From positions 411,824-475,823 of the forward strand of contig NZ_JADGIK010000002.1 of NCBI RefSeq assembly GCF_015234135.1: a stretch of DNA of 64,000 nt, written 5' to 3'. Made by a program: the position numbers and the translations under genes. The stretch's first letter is position 1. Every line of letters begins with the position of its first letter. The notes under the pieces were generated by a model. It saw only the letters and a list, made by a program, of their open reading frames with translations, had not been told where the DNA came from and ran no database searches. Shown here in pieces: positions 17,559 to 26,336 of the stretch. The DNA is from Faecalibacter rhinopitheci. GTDB taxonomy: Bacteria; Bacteroidota; Bacteroidia; Flavobacteriales; Weeksellaceae.

Positions 17559-17978
17559 ATGATTAATAAAATTATTGCTGTTGATTTTGATGGAACCATT
17601 GTAGAGGATAAATATCCAGGAATTGGAAAACCAAAATTATTTGCTTTCGAAACTTTAAAACAACTACAAAACGAAGGATATAGACTTACACTTTGGACTT
17701 ATAGAAGTGGAAAAATGTTAGATGAAGCTGTAGAATTCTGTCAAAAAAATGGCATTGAATTTTATGGGATCAATAATAGTTTTGTTGGAGAAGAATTTAA
17801 TGAAGAAAAACAAAGCAGAAAAATAAATGCTGATATTTTTATTGATGATCGTAACCTTGGAGGTTTTCCTGGGTGGGGCGAAGTTTATCAAATTATAACT
17901 AAAAAAATCGAATTTTCTCTTCATGAAAATGGTAAAGAGACTGTTCGAAAAAAGAAAAGAGGATTTTTTGGATTATGA
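17559..17978 (+). CDS. Small HAD-type phosphatase (BT_0820-like)
   Basis: A 139-residue haloacid-dehalogenase-fold protein without a cap domain. Motif I is DFDGTIV with Asp9 and Asp11, motif II is the Thr of LTLWTYRSG, and the acidic motif is FIDDRNLGGFPGWG near 111-124. This matches the short Bacteroidota HAD family related to BT_0820. The substrate is unknown; some relatives are predicted to act on small phosphorylated metabolites. The gene overlaps map by 4 bases (ATGA), indicating coupling. Confidence 0.82.
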   Translation: MINKIIAVDFDGTIVEDKYPGIGKPKLFAFETLKQLQNEGYRLTLWTYRSGKMLDEAVEFCQKNGIEFYGINNSFVGEEFNEEKQSRKINADIFIDDRNLGGFPGWGEVYQIITKKIEFSLHENGKETVRKKKRGFFGL

Positions 17979-18784
17979 TACATTTAAAAAGTAAAGAAGA
18001 GTTAGAATTAATGTACCTAAGTGCACAATTAGTGTCAAAAACATTAGGTATGTTGGCAAAAGAAGTGAAACCAGGTGTAACCACAAATCACTTAGATAAA
18101 TTAGGTGGAGAATTTATCCGTGATCATGGTGGATATCCTGCATTTTTAGGAATGTATGATTTTCCTAAAAATTTATGTATTTCTCCAAATGAACAAGTAG
18201 TTCATGGAATTCCAAATGATATCCCTCTAAATGAAGGAGATATAGTTTCTGTAGATTGCGGTGTTTATATGAATGATTTTTATGGAGACCATGCTTATAC
18301 TTTTGCAGTAGGTGAAGTAGATGCAGAAACAGAAAAATTATTGCGTATAACAAAAGAGTCTTTATATAAAGGTATAGAGCAAATGCAAAAAGGGAATCGC
18401 GTTGGAGATATAGGATACGCTATTCAATTACATTGCGAAAATGAAGGATACGGAATTGTTCGAGAATTAGTAGGACATGGTTTAGGTCGTAAAATGCATG
18501 AAGAACCACAAGTTCCTAACTACGGACGAAGAGGATCTGGAAAAAAAATTGAAGAAGGAATGGTATTAGCTATTGAGCCAATGACTAATATGGGAACTGA
18601 AAAAGTTAAATTCCATAAAGATGGTTGGACAGTAACTACACGAGATAATAAGTATTCTGCCCACTTCGAACACGATGTATGTGTGGTAGATGGTAAGCCA
18701 AAGTTATTATCTACATATCAATATATTTATGATGCATTAGGAATTGTTTCTGATGAAGAAACTCCATTTTTATTTAAACCATAA
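17975..18784 (+). CDS. map: Type I methionine aminopeptidase
   Basis: A 269-residue enzyme that removes the initiator methionine from nascent proteins. The five metal ligands are visible: Asp94 (VDCGVY), Asp105 (YGDHAYTF), His168 (GHGLGRKMHEEP), Glu201 (AIEPM) and Glu232 (FEHDVCV), plus His78 and His175 near the active site. Length is about typical for a map without an N-terminal zinc extension. It overlaps the HAD gene and sits 16 bases before the methyltransferase, in one transcription unit. Confidence 0.96.
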   Translation: MIHLKSKEELELMYLSAQLVSKTLGMLAKEVKPGVTTNHLDKLGGEFIRDHGGYPAFLGMYDFPKNLCISPNEQVVHGIPNDIPLNEGDIVSVDCGVYMNDFYGDHAYTFAVGEVDAETEKLLRITKESLYKGIEQMQKGNRVGDIGYAIQLHCENEGYGIVRELVGHGLGRKMHEEPQVPNYGRRGSGKKIEEGMVLAIEPMTNMGTEKVKFHKDGWTVTTRDNKYSAHFEHDVCVVDGKPKLLSTYQYIYDALGIVSDEETPFLFKP

Positions 18785-18800
18785 GCTATAACCTCATTTA

Positions 18801-19571
18801 GTGAAAGCGGCATTCAAAAAAATCATGAACATTGTACCACGTCCTTTATTAATTCAAGGAAGTTACATCGTTCGACCTTTTATTGTTTGGTACATGCGAG
18901 GAACTCGTTTTGTAGATCCAATCGATAATCAAGGATACAAAAATTTATTACCATACGGTTACGAAAACCAAAGAGATAATGTTCTTTCTCCTGGAACATA
19001 TTCGCTAGAAAGACACCGTTTAATGTGGTTATATTTAAAAAATGAAACGGATTTTTTTACAAAATCAGCTAAAGTTTTACATATAGCTCCAGAACAATCT
19101 TTTATTAAACGATTCAGAAATCTAAAACATTTAAATTATACAACAAGTGATTTAGAATCGCCGTTAGCAGATGTAAAAGCTGATATTTGCGATTTACCTT
19201 TCGAAGATAATTCATATGATGTGATTTTCTGTAATCATGTTTTAGAGCATATACCAGATGATGCAAAAGCTATGTCTGAATTGTTTCGAGTAATGAAGCC
19301 AGGAGGTTGGGGAATTTTACAAGTTCCGATTTCTTACCAAAGAGATGTTACTTATGAAGATCCAACAATTACTTCCAAAGAAGATCGTCGCCGCGAATTT
19401 GGTCAGTACGATCATGTTCGTGTTTATGGAATGGATTATTATAAACGTTTAGAAAATGCCGGATTTATTGTAGAACAAGTAGACTACACGAAACAAATTC
19501 CAGCAGAAGATGTTGAAAAATATTGTTTAGAAAAAGGAGAAATTCTACCAGTAGTAAGAAAACCTTTGTAA
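18801..19571 (+). CDS. Class I SAM-dependent methyltransferase
   Basis: A 256-residue methyltransferase of the type-11 class. The SAM region is atypical at motif I (VLHIAPEQSF near 92-101), then TTSDLESPLADVKADICDLPFEDNSYDVIFCNHVLEHI, and MKPGGWGILQVP near 164-175. The substrate is not evident. The start is GTG at 18801; an ATG at 18825 would remove KAAFKKI, which resembles the basic N-terminus of relatives, so I prefer GTG. It ends the gpmI-map cluster at a bidirectional terminator. Confidence 0.82.
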   Translation: MKAAFKKIMNIVPRPLLIQGSYIVRPFIVWYMRGTRFVDPIDNQGYKNLLPYGYENQRDNVLSPGTYSLERHRLMWLYLKNETDFFTKSAKVLHIAPEQSFIKRFRNLKHLNYTTSDLESPLADVKADICDLPFEDNSYDVIFCNHVLEHIPDDAKAMSELFRVMKPGGWGILQVPISYQRDVTYEDPTITSKEDRRREFGQYDHVRVYGMDYYKRLENAGFIVEQVDYTKQIPAEDVEKYCLEKGEILPVVRKPL

Positions 19572-19576
19572 ATATA

Positions 19577-19608
19577 AAATCCCGCCATATCAGCGGGATT
19601 TTTTTTTA
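19577..19608. terminator. Bidirectional terminator
   Basis: AAATCCCGC/GCGGGATTT stem (19577-19601) with a 7-base loop, followed by T9 on plus; it separates the methyltransferase from the convergent lipoprotein gene. Confidence 0.88.
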
Positions 19609-20199
19609 GTAAGTTAATATAATATTTTTCTTCTCTACACTTCCTTTTTTCTCGACAACTAAACTATCATTTTCTAATAATTTACCATTCACCTCATAAT
19701 TATGCGGTTTATAATTAAATGGTAATCCATTTTTTGAAATTAAGCTGTCATTTTTTATCAAATCTTCTTCACTAAAATAATTGTAATAATTAGTTTTCGA
19801 TTTTATCCTATACACAAAATCTGCATTACTTTGTAATTTTCTCCCATTACGATATAAACTACCCAAATGATTTAAACAAAATTTACTATCCCTATATTCT
19901 ATAGCAAAATCTATATCACTCTTGGTTTGAGAAGGACTTAATTTAAAATTTAATAATTGCTTAGAAATATCTATATAATCTGATTTACTTATTTTTAAAA
20001 CTTCTACATTTTCAAAACTAAAAGAAAGGTCGGCACAGTTTATCATATAAAGGTCTGATGTGTTATAAGATATCTTTAAATAATCATTGACAATATATTT
20101 TTTTAAATCTTCCTCATTACTGATTGTTGGAATAGAATTCTCTTCGCATGAACAAATTGAAATTATCATTAAAAAAAACAAAATAAAAGTCTTTTGCAT
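19606..20199 (-). CDS. Predicted lipoprotein, unknown function
   Basis: A 197-residue protein with a lipoprotein signal: a hydrophobic segment at residues 4-16 and a lipobox ending ICSC with Cys18 followed by Glu-Glu. The mature part is Asn/Lys/Ser-rich and has no domain that I recognise. It is probably a single-gene unit; the 222 bases upstream are AT-rich with only the polA terminator. The lipoproteins at 46976 and 57718 look alike in size and style, but I cannot show that they are homologous. Confidence 0.65.
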   Translation of the reverse strand: MQKTFILFFLMIISICSCEENSIPTISNEEDLKKYIVNDYLKISYNTSDLYMINCADLSFSFENVEVLKISKSDYIDISKQLLNFKLSPSQTKSDIDFAIEYRDSKFCLNHLGSLYRNGRKLQSNADFVYRIKSKTNYYNYFSEEDLIKNDSLISKNGLPFNYKPHNYEVNGKLLENDSLVVEKKGSVEKKNIILTY

Positions 20200-20370
20200 A
20201 TAGTGTTATTTAGGTCTTGAAATATAGAAATATTTAAATCAAAAAAATATGTAAAAGTTTAATTTCTAACAAAAAATATAAAGCCAACAAATTGTATTTA
20301 AAACATATATATTACATAAAAATTTATACACTTTTAATTTTATAAATTAGATACAGATACTTTTAAAATA

Positions 20371-20404
20371 AAAAAATCCACACTTCACAGTATGGATTTT
20401 TTTG
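20371..20404 (-). terminator. polA terminator
   Basis: AATCCA/TGGATT arms with an interrupted inner stem, flanked by A- and T-runs, downstream of the polA stop on minus. Confidence 0.7.
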
Positions 20405-20421
20405 ATAAATATTTTGTAAAA

Positions 20422-23256
20422 TTAATGCGCTTCGTACCAGTTAGCTCCTACTCCAACTTCTGCGATTAAAGGTACATCGAAAGAAGCAGCTGCTTCCATT
20501 GTATCTTTTATCATTTTTGAAACAGCTTCAACTTCATCTTTTGGTGCATCAAAAATTAACTCATCATGCACTTGCAAAAGCATTTTAGTTTTATAATTCT
20601 TTTTCAATTCTTTTTGAATTTGAATCATCGCTATTTTCACAATATCTGCAGCAGTACCTTGTATTGGTGCATTTACTGCATTGCGTTCGGCATGCGAACG
20701 TACAACTCCATTCCTAGAATTAATATCTTTTAAATAACGGCGACGTCCCATTAAAGTTTCAACAAAACCATTTTCGCGTGCAATTTCTACTTGTTGATCA
20801 ATATACGTTTTTAGTGTTGGATATGTTATATAATAAGCATCAATCAAAGCTTTTGCTTCTTTACGAGAAACATCTGCTTGTTCTGCCAACCCAAAAGCTG
20901 AAACACCATAAATAATACCAAAATTTACAGTCTTAGCTTGGCTACGTTGTTCACGTGTAACCTCATCCAATGCAACACCAAAAACTTTTGCAGCAGTTGC
21001 CGCGTGGATATCTTCTCCTTTTCTAAAAGCTTCGACCATCGCAGGATCTTGTGACATTTGAGCAATTAATCGTAATTCAATTTGCGAATAATCGGCCGAA
21101 ATAATCACGTGGTTTTCATCTCTCGCTATAAATGCTTTTCTAATTTGTTGTCCTTCTTCTGAACGAATAGGAATATTTTGCAAATTTGGATTTACGGAAG
21201 ATAATCTCCCTGTTGCCGCAACAGTTTGCGCATAAGTTGTATGCAAACGATTGGTTTTGAGATTCACCAATTCTGGTAACGCATCTATATAAGTCGATTT
21301 TAGTTTTTGTAACTGACGATATTGTAAAATATCTGCAATAATTGGATGTTCTCCTTTTAATTTTGAAATAACTTCTTCCCCTGTTGCGTATTGACCTGTT
21401 TTAGTTTTTTTCGCTTTAGGATCTAATTTTAATTTATCAAAAAGAATATCGCCTAATTGTCTAGGCGAATTTATATTAAATTCTTCACCAGCATCTGCAT
21501 GAATTTTTACTTCTAATTCTGCTAATTTTGCTTCATGTTTTACAGATAATTCTTTCAAGAAAGGTACATCTAAATTTATACCTTCTAATTCCATATCAGC
21601 CAAAACTTGCATCAATGGCATTTCAATAGTAGTAAATAATTGATGCGTATTAGCTTTTACCAATTCAGGTTCAAAAAGATTTTTTAATTGATAGGTAATA
21701 TCAGCATCTTCCACCGCATATTCTGTTTGAGCCTCTAATTCTACCGTTCTAAAATTCTTTTGATTTTTTCCTTTTTTCCCAATTAAATCTTCAATTTTAA
21801 CTGGTTGATAACTTAAATACGTTTCTGATAAAACATCCATATTATGGCGCATATCAGGATTTATTAAGTAATGCGCAATCATTGTATCGAAGTTATTTCC
21901 TTTCACTTCAACACCATATTTAGCCAGTACTTTTATATCATATTTTAGATTTTGACCAATCTTTGAAATTGATTCATCTTCTAAAATTTCTTTAAATTCA
22001 TTAATTAATGCATTAGAACTTTCAAAATCTTCTGGAAATGGGATATAATATCCTTTCCCTTTTTCATATGAAAATGAAATTCCTACTAATTCAGCTTCCA
22101 TCGTATCTAAAGAAGTTGTTTCTGTATCAAAACAAAACTCTTTCAGGTTTTTCAATTTTCTAATTAAAAGATTTCTTGCTTTTGGCGAATCAACTAATTG
22201 ATAAAAATGTTCTGTTGTACCAATATTTGTATAAACTGAATTTTGAGGAACAATTTCATCACCCGATGTAAAATCAAATAAAGATTGTTGACCTGCAGGA
22301 TCTGATGCTACATTTTCTTGTGATGCTAAAGAAATTTCTGTTTGTGCTTCTTTGATTATTCCAGAAGAATCTAATCCATAAATTTTATAAACAGTTTCTA
22401 ACATACGACGGAATTCTAATTCCGTAAATAATTCTGTAACTTTTTCTAAATCTGGTTGACAAACTAATAAATCTTCCTCATCAAAATCTACTGGAGCATC
22501 GGTAATAATTGTCGCTAATTTCTTAGACAATAAGCCTAACTCTTTGTTTGCTTCAATTTTCTCTTTTGCTTTACCTTTTAATTGATCTGTGTTAGCTAAA
22601 AGATTTTCTAACGATCCAAATTCTTTGATATATTTACTCGCTGTTTTAGCTCCAACACCAGGCAAACCAGGGATATTATCCACTGCATCACCCATCATTC
22701 CTAAATAGTCAATGACTTGAATCGGGTAATCTACTCCAAATTTTTCTTTAACTTCTTCTATACCCCAAATTTCAACTCCTTTTCCATTTGCTGGTGGACG
22801 ATACATCTTGATTTGATCTGTTACCAATTGGGCAAAATCTTTATCAGGTGTTACCATGTAAGTTGTATACCCATGTTGTTCAGCTTTAATTGCTAAAGTT
22901 CCAATTACATCATCTGCTTCATAGCCTTGAGCAAATAATACAGGAATTTTTAAAGCACGTAATAACTCTTGTATATAAGGTACACCTTCTCTAATTGCTT
23001 CTGGAGTTTCTTCGCGATTACCTTTATATTCTGCATAATCAACCGTACGAACAGTTGCTTCTCCTACATCAAATACAACTGCTAAATGTGTTGGTTTTTC
23101 ACGATTTAAAACATCGAAAAGCGAATTCATAAACCCCATTACTGCTGAAGTATTGAAACCTTTCGAGTTAATACGTGGATTTTTTATAAATGCATAATAT
23201 CCTCTAAAAATTAAGGCATAGGCATCTAAAAGAAATAATCTTTTATCTTGATTCAT
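20422..23256 (-). CDS. polA: DNA polymerase I
   Basis: A 944-residue repair and Okazaki-processing polymerase with three domains: 5'-3' nuclease (about 1-295; LLDAYALIFRGYYAF, AVVFDVG, EADDVIG, TPDKDFAQL, GDAVDNIPGLPGVGAKTA), 3'-5' exonuclease (about 345-535) and family A polymerase (about 550-944). The proofreading site looks active: DTETTS supplies Asp/Glu, NLKYD the second Asp, and YAVEDADITY the last. Polymerase motifs are ISADYSQIELR, the O-helix RSQAKTVNFGIIYG and LLQVHDELIF. Intact proofreading contrasts with Thermus/Bacillus PolA. The gene stands alone behind a short inverted-repeat region. Confidence 0.97.
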   Translation of the reverse strand: MNQDKRLFLLDAYALIFRGYYAFIKNPRINSKGFNTSAVMGFMNSLFDVLNREKPTHLAVVFDVGEATVRTVDYAEYKGNREETPEAIREGVPYIQELLRALKIPVLFAQGYEADDVIGTLAIKAEQHGYTTYMVTPDKDFAQLVTDQIKMYRPPANGKGVEIWGIEEVKEKFGVDYPIQVIDYLGMMGDAVDNIPGLPGVGAKTASKYIKEFGSLENLLANTDQLKGKAKEKIEANKELGLLSKKLATIITDAPVDFDEEDLLVCQPDLEKVTELFTELEFRRMLETVYKIYGLDSSGIIKEAQTEISLASQENVASDPAGQQSLFDFTSGDEIVPQNSVYTNIGTTEHFYQLVDSPKARNLLIRKLKNLKEFCFDTETTSLDTMEAELVGISFSYEKGKGYYIPFPEDFESSNALINEFKEILEDESISKIGQNLKYDIKVLAKYGVEVKGNNFDTMIAHYLINPDMRHNMDVLSETYLSYQPVKIEDLIGKKGKNQKNFRTVELEAQTEYAVEDADITYQLKNLFEPELVKANTHQLFTTIEMPLMQVLADMELEGINLDVPFLKELSVKHEAKLAELEVKIHADAGEEFNINSPRQLGDILFDKLKLDPKAKKTKTGQYATGEEVISKLKGEHPIIADILQYRQLQKLKSTYIDALPELVNLKTNRLHTTYAQTVAATGRLSSVNPNLQNIPIRSEEGQQIRKAFIARDENHVIISADYSQIELRLIAQMSQDPAMVEAFRKGEDIHAATAAKVFGVALDEVTREQRSQAKTVNFGIIYGVSAFGLAEQADVSRKEAKALIDAYYITYPTLKTYIDQQVEIARENGFVETLMGRRRYLKDINSRNGVVRSHAERNAVNAPIQGTAADIVKIAMIQIQKELKKNYKTKMLLQVHDELIFDAPKDEVEAVSKMIKDTMEAAASFDVPLIAEVGVGANWYEAH

Positions 23257-23270
23257 TGTTGATCAGTTTT

Positions 23271-23346
23271 AAGTATTACGTTTTACGTTGTACGTTAAAC
23301 GCGAAATTTAGTCAACGTAGAACATATTACATACTACGTAAAACTT
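23271..23346. repeat. Imperfect inverted repeat with TACGTT units
   Basis: The gap between polA and the ferredoxin gene is built of near-repeats of TTACGTT/TACGTT on the left and AACGTA/ACGTAAAAC on the right, giving an imperfect palindrome of about 75 bases (outer arms GTTTTACGT and ACGTAAAAC). Similar CGTT-rich elements are, as I recall, dispersed in some flavobacterial genomes. It separates polA from any upstream promoter. Confidence 0.5.
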
Positions 23347-23352
23347 GGACAA

Positions 23353-23685
23353 TTAATATTCAGGCGCTAATTCCACTACTAATCCGTCCATATCTTCCGT
23401 GATATGTAATTGACATCCTAAACGCGAATTATCTTGCACATTAAACGCTTCTGCTAGCATAGCATCTTCGTCTGGATTCATTTCTGGTAAATTAATCTCA
23501 GGTGTTTGCACATAACATTGGCAAGATGCACACATCGCCATACCTCCACAAACTCCTATTGTACCTTCTGGAGCTAATTCGTATGCACGTGTCAACTCCA
23601 TGATGTTCATGTTCATATCAGTTGGCGCATCTACTTCATGCTTTACACCTTCTCTATCTATAATTGTAATTTTAATATCTGCCAT
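23353..23685 (-). CDS. 2Fe-2S ferredoxin (adrenodoxin type)
   Basis: A 110-residue electron carrier with the [2Fe-2S] pattern CGGMAMCASC and a distal LGCQL cysteine, the CX5CX2C...C arrangement of adrenodoxin-type ferredoxins. The open frame reaches a GTG at 23703, but the ATG at 23685 (MADIKITIIDREG) is better: a TATTTTTG -7 box overlaps the GTG, so transcripts would start between the two. Possible partners are the TrxR-like reductase at 32923 or Fe-S assembly enzymes; no partner gene is adjacent. Confidence 0.88.
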   Translation of the reverse strand: MADIKITIIDREGVKHEVDAPTDMNMNIMELTRAYELAPEGTIGVCGGMAMCASCQCYVQTPEINLPEMNPDEDAMLAEAFNVQDNSRLGCQLHITEDMDGLVVELAPEY

Positions 23686-23702
23686 TTTTATTCTATTATT
23701 CA

Positions 23703-23710
23703 CAAAAATA
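23703..23710 (-). promoter_or_regulatory. Candidate -7 element of the ferredoxin gene
   Basis: TATTTTTG on minus fits TAnnTTTG and lies 18 bases upstream of the ATG at 23685. It argues against the GTG at 23703 as the start. Confidence 0.45.
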
Positions 23711-23828
23711 CTAATACTTAGAACACTAAAAAAAGATATCGTATAGTCTTTAAATTTTAAGATTAATTTAAACTAATTCTTGTTACAAAATGATGAATTT
23801 TGATACTAATTATTAAAATTGAATTGTT

Positions 23829-24428
23829 ATGAATGCACACGAAATTGATTACGAAATTTTTGGCGAAGAAATGCAATTTGTCGAAATTGAATTAGATCCT
23901 CAAGAAACAGTTGTTGCGGAAGCAGGTAGCTTTATGATGATGGAAGACGGCATCAAAATGGAAACTATCTTTGGTGACGGATCACGACAAACAAGTGGAA
24001 TTTTTGGTAAATTAATGAATGCTGGAAAACGTATGTTAACTGGTGAAGGTTTATTTATGACGACATATACTAACTATGGACAAGGAAAGAAAAAAGTGTC
24101 GTTTGCTTCTCCTTATCCTGGTAAAATCATTCCGATTGATTTATCCGCAGTTAACGGAAAATTTATTTGTCAAAAAGATGCTTTTTTAGCTGCAGCAAAA
24201 GGCGTTTCAGTTGGAATTGAATTCAACAGAAAACTAGGAACTGGATTATTTGGGGGTGAAGGTGTTTTCTTTGCTACATTACGTGGTCCTGGAACTGTCT
24301 ATGTACAATCATTACCATTTAGCCGATTAGCTGATCGTATTATTGCACACGCGCCTTCAGCAGGTGGTTCATCTCAAGGCGAAGGTTCTATTCTTGGTGG
24401 ATTAGGTCGTTTGATTGATGGAGATTAA
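23829..24428 (+). CDS. AIM24/TIGR00266-family protein, internally shortened
   Basis: A 199-residue protein of the TIGR00266/AIM24 family, a beta-prism-like fold of unknown role. The N-terminal half is typical ([43 protein letters not shown]). After [22 protein letters not shown] at about 145-166, the family normally continues with a middle segment (FIMQKLEGDG... to a second LFGGEG) before the [15 protein letters not shown] end. Here the first LFGGEG runs directly into [10 protein letters not shown], so about 60-65 residues are absent in frame. From family memory the usual length is about 260. The junction suggests recombination between two LFGGEG-coding repeats. Whether the product folds is unknown. 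Confidence 0.8.
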   Translation: MNAHEIDYEIFGEEMQFVEIELDPQETVVAEAGSFMMMEDGIKMETIFGDGSRQTSGIFGKLMNAGKRMLTGEGLFMTTYTNYGQGKKKVSFASPYPGKIIPIDLSAVNGKFICQKDAFLAAAKGVSVGIEFNRKLGTGLFGGEGVFFATLRGPGTVYVQSLPFSRLADRIIAHAPSAGGSSQGEGSILGGLGRLIDGD

Positions 24429-24452
24429 GAATAAGGTTGAGATTTAACATAA

Positions 24453-24489
24453 CCGTGTCAAGGTTTAGAACCTTGACACGGTTTTTTTG
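24453..24489 (+). terminator. Strong terminator after the AIM24-like gene
   Basis: CCGTGTCAAGGTT/AACCTTGACACGG is a perfect 13-bp stem with a 3-base loop followed by T7. Confidence 0.92.
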
Positions 24490-24512
24490 TCCTTTAAAAA
24501 GAGACCTTCTTA

Positions 24513-24541
24513 AAAGATTGATGATGAATCAATCTTTTTTA
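24513..24541 (+). terminator. Second hairpin before 24572-25600
   Basis: AAGATTGAT/ATCAATCTT stem with a T-run, 30 bases after the first terminator and 30 bases before the next start codon. It may be a tandem back-up terminator or sit in the leader of the next gene. Confidence 0.6.
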
Positions 24542-24571
24542 TAAATTTATAAATCAAATAATTAACACTTT

Positions 24572-25600
24572 ATGAATAAAATTTATCTCTTACTGATCCT
24601 TTTTGGAATTTCAGTTTCAGCTCAACTAAAAAACATCAAAATTGTAGACAAAGAAAACAATTCACCTTTAGCTGATTCAGATATTTATTTTACACAATCC
24701 ACTAAAAATTTTATATCTGACGAAAATGGTAAAGTAAGGATTGACTTACAAAATATCTCACCAAATGACGAATTAATTATTTCGAAAAAAGATTATCAAA
24801 ATGCAGTTTTTAAAATCGCTGAATTAAAAGATGACGAACTAATCATTCAACTATCTAAAGTTGATGAAATTGAGTTAAAAGAAACTTTCATTACAAATCT
24901 TAAGACAATAGATATTCTTCAAAAAGTAATTGAGAATTACGAAAAGAATTTCAACACAGAACAACATTTTTATAAAGTAAATTTTTCGGTCGACGAAATT
25001 GTTGATTCTATCAATCGTGATTTTATTAATCTTGATTTACAATTACGTTTTAAGAAAGATAATCTTTCGATTAAATCGAAAGAAAATGTGATAGAAAGAA
25101 TTGTAAAAGAACCTAATTATGGTTATAATATTCGATTGAGTCCTATTCTAAAAGATATTCACTTAAAATATAAACTTGAGCAGTATATAAAATATTATTC
25201 AACATTAGAATCTTCGTCCGTTAAATTAACAAAATATGGAAATGAATATATGTATGAATTTCATTTAGTGAATAGTGTGTATCATCGTTTCTTAATAGCT
25301 AAAGATTCTTTTGCCATAGTAGAATTTATTATAGATGGAGAGAACTTAAATTTTAAAAAATCTGATGATTTCGTAAATTATGTGAATACTTATTACAGAT
25401 ATCGACCATATCAAGGAAAATATATTTTGCGAGAATTTGCAAGAAATTGGAGTACAAATTACAAGGAAAATGATGGAAGTAATCATAATGTCACATCAAA
25501 AATAAACCTCGAAGTTCAAGAATTCAGCAATCAACCTTTTCCTGAATTTAATCAATCCGTGAATGAGAAAATGGATATTCGTAAAAGTTTTAAAAACTAA
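24572..25600 (+). CDS. Exported carboxypeptidase-regulatory-like domain protein
   Basis: A 342-residue exported protein: signal peptide at residues 1-17 (MNKIYLLLILFGISVSA), then a CarboxypepD_reg-like beta-sandwich (about 19-90; KNIKIVDKENNSPLADSDIYF, DENGKVRIDL), followed by a region without a known domain. This N-terminal module is common in Bacteroidota outer-membrane and surface proteins. It ends 2 bases before the GLPGLI gene, so the two are an operon. No TonB-receptor barrel or T9SS tail is present. Confidence 0.72.
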   Translation: MNKIYLLLILFGISVSAQLKNIKIVDKENNSPLADSDIYFTQSTKNFISDENGKVRIDLQNISPNDELIISKKDYQNAVFKIAELKDDELIIQLSKVDEIELKETFITNLKTIDILQKVIENYEKNFNTEQHFYKVNFSVDEIVDSINRDFINLDLQLRFKKDNLSIKSKENVIERIVKEPNYGYNIRLSPILKDIHLKYKLEQYIKYYSTLESSSVKLTKYGNEYMYEFHLVNSVYHRFLIAKDSFAIVEFIIDGENLNFKKSDDFVNYVNTYYRYRPYQGKYILREFARNWSTNYKENDGSNHNVTSKINLEVQEFSNQPFPEFNQSVNEKMDIRKSFKN

Positions 25601-25602
25601 AT

Positions 25603-26307
25603 ATGAAAAATATTTTAACACTATACCTTCTGTTTATTACTTCATTTGTCTTTGCACAAACTGAAAGTATAAGAGCCACTTATACAGCTGAATTTATTTT
25701 TGATTACGAACAATCAAAAGATTTATTCCCTAAGGATTTGCAACCTGTTTTTAAAAGTTTGATTGATAAAGGAATTTTTCTTGATTTTATTTTGGAAAGT
25801 AACAATCAATTATCCGTATTTAGAGCAGAAAGTAAAATCAACAATGCACAAGACCAATCGAATATGATTGTTCAGGAATTGTTAACTTCTGAACAAAATC
25901 CATTATTTAAAGATTTTTCTAAAAACGAGTATTACAAACAATACGATATCAATGTAAAAACATTTTTAGTAAAGGATCAAATCCCAAATCTCAAATGGCA
26001 ACTTACCAAAGAAAAATCTACTATAAACGGTTATAATGCTACTAAAGCTATCGGAGAAGATATTGAAGGAAATGAATTTGTTGCTTGGTATTCGACAGAT
26101 GTGAAATACAAAGACGGACCGCATAATTTTGCTAATTTACCAGGATTAATTTTGAAAACAGAAATTAAAACACCTTTTTTCACAACAATTTTCACATTAA
26201 AAAATTTAGAAATCCTAGATAAGCCATTAAAAATTACTCTACCGCAAAAAGGAAAAATCGTAACCTTTGAGGAAATGAGAAAAGAAATAGGAATCATCAA
26301 CCAATAA
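25603..26307 (+). CDS. GLPGLI-family exported protein
   Basis: A 234-residue protein with a signal peptide (residues 1-18, ending FVFA-Q) and the family hallmark as a variant, NLPGLIL at about 183-189, preceded by the typical WYSTDVKYKDGPHNF stretch. GLPGLI proteins are restricted to Bacteroidota, are exported, and have no established function. It is coupled to the carboxypeptidase-regulatory-like protein 2 bases upstream, a frequent pairing that suggests an envelope role in common. A terminator follows immediately. Confidence 0.85.
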   Translation: MKNILTLYLLFITSFVFAQTESIRATYTAEFIFDYEQSKDLFPKDLQPVFKSLIDKGIFLDFILESNNQLSVFRAESKINNAQDQSNMIVQELLTSEQNPLFKDFSKNEYYKQYDINVKTFLVKDQIPNLKWQLTKEKSTINGYNATKAIGEDIEGNEFVAWYSTDVKYKDGPHNFANLPGLILKTEIKTPFFTTIFTLKNLEILDKPLKITLPQKGKIVTFEEMRKEIGIINQ

Positions 26308-26336
26308 AAAAGGAGCTCAAATGAGCTCCTTTTTTA
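26305..26336. terminator. Terminator hairpin abutting the PAS-LuxR gene
   Basis: AGGAGCTCA/TGAGCTCCT 9-bp stem (26311-26330) with an A-run before and T-run after. It ends the GLPGLI operon, but its T-run ends one or two bases before the TTG start of the LuxR gene, so it may also act on that gene's leader. Confidence 0.85.

Noticed and set aside
18165..18353. Open frame antisense to map, rich in His and Leu
   Set aside because: The reading is the reverse complement of conserved map codons, with no family-like pattern.
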